This document shows positions 1-7,905 of a stretch of 38,036 nucleotides of DNA, piece by piece; within the stretch, counting starts at the first letter, position 1; every line of letters begins with the position of its first letter. The notes beneath the pieces are model-generated. The model did not search any database and had not been told where the DNA came from. It saw only the letters and a list, made by a program, of their open reading frames with translations. The stretch spans positions 1 through 38,036 of the forward strand of contig DBDG01000079.1 of NCBI GenBank assembly GCA_002293475.1, written 5' to 3'. This stretch comes from Lachnospiraceae bacterium UBA938. Its GTDB lineage: Bacteria; Bacillota; Clostridia; Lachnospirales; Lachnospiraceae. A program made the translations under genes and the position numbers.

Positions 1-1073
1 ATAGGAAACATGTCAGACAAGTTCTTGCCTACCCGGCCTGTGCTATATGTTTCAGTCAGCCCTTTCTTTTCATCTTCATGGCTGATTCGGAAACCGTCGT
101 CTACTATTCCGATCTTTATATTACTGATTTTATCAGGCATCAGTTCCCATGCTGCCGGGGCGTTAATTGCCTCAAGCCCCCACTGCCGGTAAGGCAAGTC
201 CCATTCGTAATATATAGGATTTCCCACATACATACCAGCTGAAGTATTCTCTTTGTACTCATCCAAGGCATCCTCGTCATGACTGACGGGTTCCTCGTCC
301 CACCATGGGTCGTCTGTGTGATGAAGGCTCATTCCGCCCACATAATAAAGATGTACAAATGCAATCCGGTCTTCATACTCAGCTTCTAGCTTTTTGCATA
401 TGTCTTCCAGTTCTTCCTCGGTGCTTTCGGGTACCTGGATATAATATTTATCCATTATCGGTACTTCACCGATGATTTTCCCCCCGATATCTTCGATCAT
501 TTCCATAACTTCCTCATCAGGGATATCATCTTCCGTAACAAAAATAAGCCGGTCCATAAGATACCGTATGTCCCCTCCCTGTCTCGAAGGGCGCAGCTTG
601 CTCTCGTCAACCGGAGGACTTTCTTGATATTCATAATATGGCTGGTTCTCTACAGCAAACTCGGCGGTTCTTCCGTTAGTATCCTCGACATAGAATACGA
701 TCTTATTTTTAATGCCAGATGTCAACCATACCGACCCTTCACTTAATTTTATGCCCGGGTCGCCGTAAGTATATAAGCTTCTTTCAATATCGCCGTTGAT
801 CAAATAATAAATCCTCCTGATTGCGGCTCCCCTGCCCGGCGTTACCGTATAGGTTATGTCAATTTCCCCGTCCTCTATCTCCCCGTCCGGGATGTCCGTC
901 CAGACGGTGATCGACGGCTCCTCCGGGCCGTCTTCGGCGTAATAGATCGTTACGCTTTCACTTTCCTCAGAAGAGCTGTCGTTTCCATCCCTGCTGATTC
1001 CCCAATAAAACGCCGTTCCTGCAAGCAATACAGCGGTAATAATAATTACTGTTATAATTCTCTTTTTCTTCAT
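1..1073 (-). CDS. Subtilisin-like (S8) serine protease, N-terminal part, cut by window edge
   Basis: An open frame of 357 codons runs off the left edge, so the C-terminal half with the catalytic His and Ser lies outside the window. The start at 1073 (MKKKRI...) follows an AAAGGAG site. A hydrophobic N-terminal segment (about residues 5-24) suggests a signal peptide or membrane anchor. It is followed by an acidic stretch, a beta-rich region of about 95 residues, and a region resembling an inhibitor-I9 type propeptide (about residues 170-260). Near residue 340 comes the motif IKIGIVDDGF, which fits the S8 catalytic Asp. The frame continues past KKGL, where the neighbouring copy breaks. It is therefore probably the intact member of a local S8 family and a secreted or membrane-anchored protease. 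The family is clear from motif and neighbours; the substrate is unknown. Confidence 0.75.
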   Translation of the reverse strand, partial: MKKKRIITVIIITAVLLAGTAFYWGISRDGNDSSSEESESVTIYYAEDGPEEPSITVWTDIPDGEIEDGEIDITYTVTPGRGAAIRRIYYLINGDIERSLYTYGDPGIKLSEGSVWLTSGIKNKIVFYVEDTNGRTAEFAVENQPYYEYQESPPVDESKLRPSRQGGDIRYLMDRLIFVTEDDIPDEEVMEMIEDIGGKIIGEVPIMDKYYIQVPESTEEELEDICKKLEAEYEDRIAFVHLYYVGGMSLHHTDDPWWDEEPVSHDEDALDEYKENTSAGMYVGNPIYYEWDLPYRQWGLEAINAPAAWELMPDKISNIKIGIVDDGFRISHEDEKKGLTETYSTGRVGKNLSDMFP

Positions 1074-1148
1074 ATTCCATTCTCCTTTGTTTTTCCTCTT
1101 CATTATATGTAGACTGTTAACATATTTGTCTGCTTATTCCCTAATGAT

Positions 1149-2180
1149 TCATATTTTAGCCTTGCACCCTTTCTTTTGATCTTCATGGCTGATCCCGAAA
1201 CCATCGTCTACTACCCCGATCTTTATATTATTGATTTTATCAGGCATCAGTTCCCATGCTGCCGGGGCATTGATCGCATCAAGCCCCCACTGCCGGTATG
1301 GCAGTTCCCATTCATGATATATGGGATTACTGACATACCGACCCATAGAAGTATTTTCTTTATATTCATTTAAGCCATCTTCGGTATTGCCAACAGGTAC
1401 TTCGCTCCACCAAGGGTCATCTGTCTGATGCAGAGTCACTCCGCCTATATAATAGAGATCTGTATATGCTATCTGGTCTTTATACTTATCATTTAACTGT
1501 TTGCACATAGCTTCCAGTTCTTCCTCGGTGCTTTCAGGCACTTGGATATAATAGCTATCCATACTTGGCATTTCATCGATAATTACCCCGCCGATATCTT
1601 TGATCATTTCCATTACTTCCTCATCAGGGATATCATCCTCTGTGACAAGAATAAGCCAGTCAGCGACATATCTTATATCACCTCCCCGTCTCGAAGGGCG
1701 CAGCTGGCTCTCGTCAAAGGAAGGACTGTCGGGAAATTCATAATACGGCTGGTTCTCTGCAGCGAATTCGGCGGTTCTTCCTTCCGTGTCCTCCACATAG
1801 AATACAATCTTATTCTTCATACCGGATGCCATCATTACCGACCCTTCGCTTAATTTTATGTTCGGGTCGCCGTAAGTATATAAGCGTCTTTCAATATCGC
1901 CGTTGATCAAATAATAAATCCTCCTGATTGCCGCCCCCCTGCCCGGCATTACCGTATAGCTTATGTCAAATTCCCCGTCCTCGACCTCCCCGTCCGGGAT
2001 CTCCGTCCAGACGGTGATCGATGGCTCCTCCGGGCCGTCTTCGGCATAATAGATCGTTGCGTTTTCACCTGACTCAGAGGACCTGACAGATTCATACCAA
2101 GCCATTCGCAGATATAATGCAGCTCCTGTGGCTAAAATAGCAATGATAATTATTGCGGTTTTTATTCCTCTTTTCTTCAT
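1149..2180 (-). pseudogene. Truncated S8 protease paralogue (propeptide region and catalytic Asp only)
   Basis: This 343-aa frame is very close to the gene at 1-1073 along its whole length. Shared parts are the N-terminal membrane segment, the ITVWTEIPDGEVEDGE stretch, the beta-rich domain, the propeptide-like region and IKIGVVDDGF with the catalytic Asp. Right after SHEDQKKG it diverges and stops (CKAKI), so the His- and Ser-bearing part is missing. I chose the ATG at 2180, which matches the paralogue start, rather than the in-frame ATG at 2201; AAAAGGAG lies about 10 bases upstream. The product cannot be an active protease. It may be a decaying duplicate, or a stand-alone propeptide able to bind the active paralogue (inference only). 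Genes 1-1073, this copy and the remnant at 2294-2830 lie in the same orientation, as expected after tandem duplication and deletion. Confidence 0.8.
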
Positions 2181-2293
2181 ATGTGCCCTTCTCCTTTTCA
2201 CTTTACTTATGATTACAATATGTAGCTCTTAAACTTTTTATTTTATTTGAAGAAGTTACTTTTTATCTATTTCCTCGTCAATGTTTTCGTATA

Positions 2294-2830
2294 TTAGTTT
2301 ACCATGGCGGCGATCCCGGCGACGTGCGGGGAGGCCATGGAGGTTCCGTCCATCATGACGTAATAGCTGTCGCCGTAATCCGGGGTAACCATTTTATCCC
2401 CTTTTTCATTGTAATAGGGAAAATAGGAGGCGGCGGAGGTGCTGAATATCCGCACGCCCGGAGCCACCACGTCGATATGGGGGCCGTAGTTGGATGTTTT
2501 CCGGCCGTCTGCAAGCTTTATTAAAAATCTCATCGGGGATGTAGCGGACAGGGCTGTCCGTTTCAGAAACGCCGGGCTGGCGGACGCTGTCACGGCAACC
2601 GGGACAGCCGGACTGTGGCCGTCCGAAAGCTGTCCCGGTAAAAAGGAGAAGATTATGAAATTATGGCTGCCAGCCGCATGGAAAAAGCTGCCGAGCCATA
2701 CCAGTATTATCACTACCTGTATAATTACTCTGTTATAATGCTTTATCATGTCGTAAAACCAACCCCTCTTACGCATATGCTTTTCATAACTTATTATCTG
2801 GTAAATTAACAATATGTAAATACTCGCCAA
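2294..2830 (-). pseudogene. C-terminal remnant of an S8 protease (catalytic Ser block)
   Basis: The last 75 or so residues of this 178-aa frame are clearly S8: SNYGPHIDVVAPGV followed by the catalytic serine block GTSMASPHVAGIAAMVN. The frame then stops, where intact family members continue. The first 80-100 residues do not look like S8 sequence, apart from a possible VPVAVTAS strand, and are probably out-of-frame or unrelated DNA read through. No Asp or His motif is present. With the truncated copy at 1149-2180 it could represent the two ends of one disrupted gene, but their order along the minus strand (C-terminal piece upstream) rules out a simple internal stop. Duplication followed by deletion fits better. 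No function is expected. Confidence 0.7.
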
Positions 2831-2988
2831 TATACCAAGTATTCATTCTCTTTTAAGACTGTATCACATATTAACGTGTATCACAATATAAATTTAATAA
2901 TATCGGATTTCAATAGTACAAATAACATAAGTAATTAAAATAATGGTAATTAAAATATCTAAATAAATAATCAGCTATTGATATTAAG

Positions 2989-3017
2989 TTGACAGGCAGA
3001 ATCTGACATTTTATAAT
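2989..3017 (+). promoter_or_regulatory. Consensus sigma-A promoter for the HD-GYP gene
   Basis: TTGACA at 2989-2994 and TATAAT at 3012-3017 are 17 bp apart, a perfect vegetative promoter. Transcription would start near 3024, about 48 bases before the ATG at 3072. The spacer closely resembles that of the hemerythrin promoter at 4713-4741. Confidence 0.8.
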
Positions 3018-3071
3018 AACTACATTGAGCTAAAGACGCTGAATATAATTTTGCGGACATGGGGTGTAATT

Positions 3072-4253
3072 ATGAACATATCGCGACATTCTTTACTATT
3101 CGGACTATCATATGCCCTCGATATAGCGGGCAAAAACAACCTTTCCCACTCTAAAAGCACCGCCTATCTGTCTGTCATGATGGCCGGAAAACTGGGTTTT
3201 AACGAAGATGCAGTGCTGCCGCTATATTATGCCGCCCTGCTGCACGACATCGGCATCAGCAATGAATACATCATGTATGAGCACTGTACGATCGGAGCGC
3301 AGATGCTGGAAAAACTGCCGCTGCCAAGCGAGATACCGCTATATGTGCGCTATCACCATGAGCTCATCAACGGCGCCGGCCCGTTCGGCCTGAGCGGTGA
3401 CGCCATTCCGGCAGCATCGCAGATCATCTGTCTTGCCAGCGCATTTGACGATCTGTTTGGCCGGATGGCGGGGGAATTTGACCATAGCCTGTTCCTTAAG
3501 GCGGAGAACTGGTTACAGAAGATGAAACCCTTACTAAGAGAAGACATCGGCAATGCCTTTGCCGATCTGATGAAGCAGGAAGCTTTCCTGCTGGATTATT
3601 TTAGTCAGGAGACGAAGTATCAGCTGTCCGCCAAGATCGGCTTCGGCGATGACGTGTATTACGGATATGAAGAAGTTCGGCAGTTTGCCCTGTGTTTTGC
3701 CGACATTATTGACCGCCGCAGCCCGTTTACCTACACACATTCACACGGAATCGCGATGCTGGCCAAAGAAGCCGCCGCGCTCTTAGGATATGACGAAGAT
3801 ATCCGGAACAAGATGTATATTGCCGGGCTGCTGCACGACATCGGCAAGCTACACGTCACCACCGACATCCTTCACAAAAACGGGCCGCTGACGCCGGAAG
3901 AACGCTTTGAAATCAACAAGCATACATACTATACCCGTAAGATCCTGGAACAGATACCGGGCTTGGAAGATGTCACCCGCTACGCTTCCAACCATCATGA
4001 AAAAATGGACGGAACCGGCTATCCTTACCGTATGGCCGGCGATAAACTGAGCGAACCGGAAAGGGTCATGGCGATCTGCGACGTCTATCAGGCCCTGACC
4101 GAAGAACGGCCCTACCGGGCGCCGCTGACACCAGAAAAAGTATGGAGCATCATCGGCAATATGACCCAGAACGGTCATCTGGACGGGACTTTGGCCGCGA
4201 AGCTTAAGGCTGCGGACTTCGGGCACCCAGCGCCCGCTTCACTCGCTCAATAA
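3072..4253 (+). CDS. Tandem HD / HD-GYP domain protein, likely cyclic-di-GMP phosphodiesterase
   Basis: The 393-aa protein has two HD-type domains and no membrane segment. The first (about residues 1-160) has LLHDIG and YHHE but ends GAGPFG instead of GYP, so it looks degenerate. The second (about 195-380) is a full HD-GYP domain: THSHG, LLHDIGKL, the H of NKHTYYT, NHHEKMDGTGYP and MAICDVYQALTEERPYR. Canonical HD-GYP proteins bind metal and hydrolyse cyclic di-GMP, so a signalling role is likely. I start at the ATG at 3072, preceded by GGGGTG, rather than the upstream in-frame TTG at 3051. The promoter at 2989-3017 drives it directly. Its 3' end overlaps the opposing kinase remnant by 50 bases. 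The hemerythrin gene downstream has an almost identical promoter, suggesting co-regulation. Confidence 0.85.
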   Translation: MNISRHSLLFGLSYALDIAGKNNLSHSKSTAYLSVMMAGKLGFNEDAVLPLYYAALLHDIGISNEYIMYEHCTIGAQMLEKLPLPSEIPLYVRYHHELINGAGPFGLSGDAIPAASQIICLASAFDDLFGRMAGEFDHSLFLKAENWLQKMKPLLREDIGNAFADLMKQEAFLLDYFSQETKYQLSAKIGFGDDVYYGYEEVRQFALCFADIIDRRSPFTYTHSHGIAMLAKEAAALLGYDEDIRNKMYIAGLLHDIGKLHVTTDILHKNGPLTPEERFEINKHTYYTRKILEQIPGLEDVTRYASNHHEKMDGTGYPYRMAGDKLSEPERVMAICDVYQALTEERPYRAPLTPEKVWSIIGNMTQNGHLDGTLAAKLKAADFGHPAPASLAQ

Positions 4254-4665
4254 CACTGTCCCAAGGGCGTGATTCTATGACCGGGACTTTGAGCTTACGG
4301 CCGTTTCCCGCCAGCCAGTTACCATATGCATGGCTTACTTCTGCCCTAAAGGGCTGAGACTCGCCCTCCCGCGCCAGATAGTTGCGCATAATCTGATCTT
4401 TTTCCGGTTCATGGACAAAGACTGCCTTGACTTTCGGGTGAGCGACCTTAACTGCCAGCAGCGGCAGTATAAAATCACCTTTTAGGATCATCGGGATATT
4501 TTCCGCAAGGTGGTCATTGATTACAGCCGTAAGCCCAGGGATCAACATCTCTCCGACATCTATTAACCGGCCTACAGCATCATCCACCCCCGCTTCCATC
4601 CAATTCGGGTTGGTGCGCCAATAGTGCAGTGCCGGATGACTTTCCGATGTCTTTTCACTGCTGTT
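4204..4665 (-). pseudogene. N-terminally truncated P-loop kinase-like remnant (2-phosphoglycerate-kinase-like)
   Basis: The frame is open for 153 codons between a stop at 4666-4668 and the stop at 4204. The sequence is protein-like upstream of the first ATG at 4599 (SEKTSESHPALHYWRTNPNW precedes it), so coding sequence once extended further. VINDHLAEN, MILKGDFILPLLA, VKAVFVHEPEKDQIMRN and a C-terminal VIESRPWDSVIERVKRAL resemble the C-terminal half of small-molecule P-loop kinases of the 2-phosphoglycerate kinase type. The N-terminal Walker A loop is absent and no strong ribosome-binding site was found. I read it as a broken gene whose 5' half was lost. It is convergent with the HD-GYP gene and overlaps its end by 50 bases. 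The family assignment rests on pattern resemblance only. Confidence 0.5.
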
Positions 4666-4712
4666 TTACCCCTAATCTCTTTTTAATTTTTCTGTCATTA
4701 CCGCCAAAAAAG

Positions 4713-4741
4713 TTGACAGTTAAAATCATACATTTTATAAT
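4713..4741 (+). promoter_or_regulatory. Consensus sigma-A promoter for the hemerythrin gene
   Basis: TTGACA at 4713-4718 and TATAAT at 4736-4741 are separated by 17 bp. The spacer shares AATC..ACATTT with the promoter at 2989-3017, more than the core elements require. The 5' leader before the ATG at 4842 is about 95 bases. Confidence 0.8.
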
Positions 4742-4841
4742 GGGGAACATAGTAACCGTCCGCGATACTCATATATACTAGATAAAATACACCCGCAGCC
4801 ATTGAAACAACTGTCAACACTATCATTGCAGGAGGTGCTAC

Positions 4842-5243
4842 ATGATTACATTATCAAAAGACATGGAAGTCGGCGTCCAGAAGATCGACGCCCAGCACAA
4901 AGAACTGGTAGACCGGCTGAATTCTGTCCTAGCCTTGGGAGCCAAGTCCATTACCAAGGAAGAAACACAAAGAACCTTGGATCTATTAGGTGATTACATA
5001 GTGAAGCACTTCCGGGATGAGGAAGCGCTGCAAAAACAGTCCGGCTACCCCAAGTATGAATGGCATAAAAGCCAGCATCAGCTTTATATCGATGAATTTG
5101 CCAAGCTAAAGAAAGAGTTTGCCAGCAACGGGGCTTCGGCAAAGTTCACACTTGACCTGAACAACTCAATTGTCAACTGGATTGTCAGGCATATCCGCTC
5201 CGTAGATGTCGAGTTTGGCAAGTATTATCGTTCGGTTCAGTGA
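4842..5243 (+). CDS. Bacteriohemerythrin (O2-binding di-iron protein)
   Basis: The 133-aa protein has the length and motif order of single-domain bacterial hemerythrins. An N-terminal Asp/Gln segment (VGVQKIDAQHKELVDRLN) is followed by HFRDEE, the pair in EWHKSQHQLYIDEF, and a C-terminal HIRSVDVEFGKYY. The histidines and carboxylates supply the non-heme di-iron site that binds O2 reversibly. In anaerobes such proteins sense, store or scavenge oxygen. The start is set by GGAGG a few bases before ATG 4842. It is cytoplasmic and monocistronic, with its own promoter at 4713-4741. Its promoter likeness to the HD-GYP gene upstream hints at a common oxygen or redox-linked signalling response (inference). 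Confidence 0.92.
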   Translation: MITLSKDMEVGVQKIDAQHKELVDRLNSVLALGAKSITKEETQRTLDLLGDYIVKHFRDEEALQKQSGYPKYEWHKSQHQLYIDEFAKLKKEFASNGASAKFTLDLNNSIVNWIVRHIRSVDVEFGKYYRSVQ

Positions 5244-5286
5244 CAGTCTGCTCTTCGGATGCCCGCTAGGCAGCTGTTTACTATAA

Positions 5287-5326
5287 TTAAGCATACTATA
5301 TTAAGCATACTATATTAAGCATACTA
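5287..5326. repeat. 14-bp tandem repeat, 2.9 copies
   Basis: TTAAGCATACTATA occurs at 5287-5300 and 5301-5314, with a 12-base third copy at 5315-5326. It lies between the hemerythrin stop and the ribosome-binding site of the MBOAT gene, so copy number would change the leader of the MBOAT transcript. No coding role. Confidence 0.85.
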
Positions 5327-5346
5327 ATCAGAGTCAGGAGCCGGTC

Positions 5347-6840
5347 ATGGCATTTAACTCCAATGGATTTATTTTCTTACTGCTGCCCGTTTGTCTGGCG
5401 GTCTATTACCTCCTTCTGAGAAAAGGCGGCGGCAACCGGATAAAATATTGGCTTATTATGATATCCCTGGTTTTTTACGCTGCTGCTTCCCCTTGGCTGC
5501 TGCTGTGGCTGGGCGCCAGCATCTTGGTCAACCGGCTGTTTCTGCTCCGGCTGAGCCGGCCGGGCAAGAAGCTGCTGGTGCCGGCGGTGCTTTTTAATCT
5601 GCTTTTGTTGTGCGGCGGCCGTTTTTTCAGCACGGTTCCGGTGCTGGGCATCAGTTTTTTTACCTTTCAGCAGATTTCTTTTCTGATTGACAGTTATCGG
5701 GGTGAAGTGGAGGAATACCATGGCCTTGATTACATCCTGTTTGTCCTTTACTTCCCTAAACTTTTGCAGGGGCCGCTTGCCCCGCACCGTGAGCTGATGC
5801 CGCAGTTTAAGCATCTAAGCCATATCCGGTTTGAGGCCGAACGCTTTTACCGCGGGCTGATTCTGTTTGTCCTCGGCTTGGCTAAAAAGGTCCTGCTGGC
5901 GGAGACGCTGGGGCAGGCTGTCGATTATGGTTATGCCAGCCTCGCTTCCTTAAACACTGCCGACGCCCTGATCGTAATGCTATCCTTTTCACTCCAGCTA
6001 TACTTTGATTTCAGCGGTTACTGCGATATGGCGATGGGCGTAAGCCGGATGTTTGGGATCGCACTGCCGGTTAATTTTGATTCGCCCTATCAGGCGGCCG
6101 ATATTATCGGCTTCTGGAAAAGGTGGCATATGACGCTTACCCGTTTTTTAACCCAATATGTCTACATCCCTTTGGGCGGAAACCGCCTAGGCAAAGGCAA
6201 AATGTACCGTAATCTCCTGCTTGTCTTTTTCATCAGCGGGCTATGGCATGGCACCGGGCTTACCTTCATTGTATGGGGCATGACGCACGGCTTCCTTTAT
6301 GTAGTCACGAGAATGTGGCAGGACGCTAGGGACAGCCGTCAAAACGCCGCAAAGAACCGCCCCGCCGATGGAAACATCCGCCGTGCCGACGGAACGGGCA
6401 AGAAAAATGCTACAGCGGCAGAACCGCCCCGGCATAAGATCCTTTTGCTGCTTAAAACAGCCGGCCTCTTCATCTATGTGACCATTGCCTGGGTGTTCTT
6501 CCGGGCGCCTTCGCTGCCGGATGCTTTCCTTCTCCTTAAGACGGCATTCCGTTTTCAATGGCAGCGAGTCGGGCGGCAGCTGGCCGCATGCTTTAATATG
6601 GATGAGTTCTGGTACATGATCAAGGTGATCCGGCTTGACCGCTGGGAATATGGCCATTATGTGCTGACGTTTTTATTCTTAATAACTGCCTCGCTAATCG
6701 TATTTAAAGCTAAAAATGCTCTATGGATAGCCGACAGGTACCGCCCGGGCATTACCGGCGCGCTGATTCTGGCCGGCCTGTTCGGATGGTGCGTAATCTC
6801 GCTTTCCGGAGTAAGTACCTTCCTTTATCTTAATTTCTAG
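5347..6840 (+). CDS. MBOAT family O-acyltransferase (AlgI/DltB-like)
   Basis: This 497-aa polytopic membrane protein has about ten hydrophobic segments and the MBOAT signature: FDFSGYCDMAMGVSRMFG near residue 222, FWKRWHMTL near 256, and the catalytic histidine in FISGLWHGTG (His301), followed by WGMTHGF. In AlgI-like enzymes this His lies in the membrane tunnel where an acyl group is moved across to an extracytoplasmic acceptor. A polar insert rich in Lys, Arg and Ala (about residues 325-365) forms an unusually long cytoplasmic loop. AGGAG precedes ATG 5347. The next gene, 18 bases downstream, is the SGNH/DltD-like partner typical of such pairs. O-acetylation of an exopolysaccharide or wall polymer is the probable role. 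DltA or DltC homologues are absent here, so D-alanylation is less likely. Confidence 0.9.
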   Translation: MAFNSNGFIFLLLPVCLAVYYLLLRKGGGNRIKYWLIMISLVFYAAASPWLLLWLGASILVNRLFLLRLSRPGKKLLVPAVLFNLLLLCGGRFFSTVPVLGISFFTFQQISFLIDSYRGEVEEYHGLDYILFVLYFPKLLQGPLAPHRELMPQFKHLSHIRFEAERFYRGLILFVLGLAKKVLLAETLGQAVDYGYASLASLNTADALIVMLSFSLQLYFDFSGYCDMAMGVSRMFGIALPVNFDSPYQAADIIGFWKRWHMTLTRFLTQYVYIPLGGNRLGKGKMYRNLLLVFFISGLWHGTGLTFIVWGMTHGFLYVVTRMWQDARDSRQNAAKNRPADGNIRRADGTGKKNATAAEPPRHKILLLLKTAGLFIYVTIAWVFFRAPSLPDAFLLLKTAFRFQWQRVGRQLAACFNMDEFWYMIKVIRLDRWEYGHYVLTFLFLITASLIVFKAKNALWIADRYRPGITGALILAGLFGWCVISLSGVSTFLYLNF

Positions 6841-6858
6841 CAGAAAGGATATTTCAAC

Positions 6859-7905
6859 ATGCCTTCTTTTCGGAAAAGCCTAATTGCCTTTGCCATATTC
6901 ACCGTCCTTTTACTGGGTAGCGTTATCATGCTTACCGTCATTGTCGATCCGTTCTTTCAATATCATAAGCCGCTTCCCGGCTTTCCCTACCTGATCGACA
7001 ACCAGATCAGCCAGAATCCCGGCATGGCGGAAAACATGGAATATGACAGTGTCATCCTCGGCTCTTCCATGACGGTTAACTTTAATACTGACTGGTTCAA
7101 GGACCTGATGGGACTCAACACCATAAAACTAAGCTACAGTGCCGCCTACCCCAAGGATCAGGCCAATATTATGCAGATCGTGTTTGACAGCCCCAACCAG
7201 GTCAAAAAGGTATTTCTCGGCATCGACGTCATCACCTACATGGCCGGGGTGGCGGAAACCAAATATCCGATCCCGGAATATCTCTATAACGACAAGGTAT
7301 ATGACGACGCCGAATACCTGCTAAATAAAGACGTCCTGTTAAACTACATCCTCCGCCCGATAGCTGACCAGGAAAAGTCGGATCTGGCGACGATCTATGC
7401 CAGCTGGTGGACCGAGGAATACTATGACGAAGCATGGGTCCTTAAGCATTATGTCTCCCCCGGCCAGGTCCTTGCCGAAACCCCCAAGGATGCCTATACC
7501 GCCGCTGTCGAGGCCAACCTCGCCCAAAATATCTGTCCTTTCATCGAGGCAAATCCCGAAACTGATTTTGTTATCTTCTTCCCTCCCTACAGCATCCTCT
7601 TCTGGAATGATGTCCGCCAGGAAAATCATCTGGAAGCCACGCTGGAAGAATTCCGCTATCTCTGTGAGCGGCTCGGGGCCTATGAAAATGTCAGCCTTTA
7701 TTTCTTCCTTGACCAGGAATGGATCGTCACCGATCTGAACAACTACGCCGATTATAGCCATTACCATCCTGATTTCAACCGCTACATGGCCGAATGTTTT
7801 GCCAACGGAACCTGCCTGGTCGAGGATATCGGAGTCAATCTGGATAACATGCGGAACATTGTCGCGCAGTTTGATTTTAATGCTCTGCTTTCCAATTCCC
7901 AATAG
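6859..7905 (+). CDS. SGNH/DltD-like membrane-anchored partner of the MBOAT acyltransferase
   Basis: The 348-aa protein has one N-terminal membrane helix (about residues 7-30, ending VIVDPFFQYHKP) and an extracytoplasmic domain. The block YDSVILGSSMTVNF (Ser69/Ser70) fits the nucleophile region of SGNH/DltD-like proteins, and NNYADYSHYHPDFNRYM near residue 300 fits the D-x-x-H end of that fold. Such proteins accept the acyl group from the MBOAT and place it on the polymer. It follows the MBOAT stop by 18 bases, with AAAGGA before the ATG, so the two form an operon. Its 3' end overlaps the opposing M28 peptidase gene by 29 bases, leaving no terminator between them. The acceptor polymer is unknown. 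Confidence 0.75.
   Translation: MPSFRKSLIAFAIFTVLLLGSVIMLTVIVDPFFQYHKPLPGFPYLIDNQISQNPGMAENMEYDSVILGSSMTVNFNTDWFKDLMGLNTIKLSYSAAYPKDQANIMQIVFDSPNQVKKVFLGIDVITYMAGVAETKYPIPEYLYNDKVYDDAEYLLNKDVLLNYILRPIADQEKSDLATIYASWWTEEYYDEAWVLKHYVSPGQVLAETPKDAYTAAVEANLAQNICPFIEANPETDFVIFFPPYSILFWNDVRQENHLEATLEEFRYLCERLGAYENVSLYFFLDQEWIVTDLNNYADYSHYHPDFNRYMAECFANGTCLVEDIGVNLDNMRNIVAQFDFNALLSNSQ

Noticed and set aside
1176..1853. Plus-strand open frames opposite the S8 protease copy
   Set aside because: They lie antisense to well-conserved S8 coding sequence, have no ribosome-binding site and no recognisable motif.
3051..3071. Longer start of the HD-GYP protein at a TTG codon
   Set aside because: The ATG at 3072 has a GGGGTG site directly upstream; the TTG at 3051 has no ribosome-binding site.
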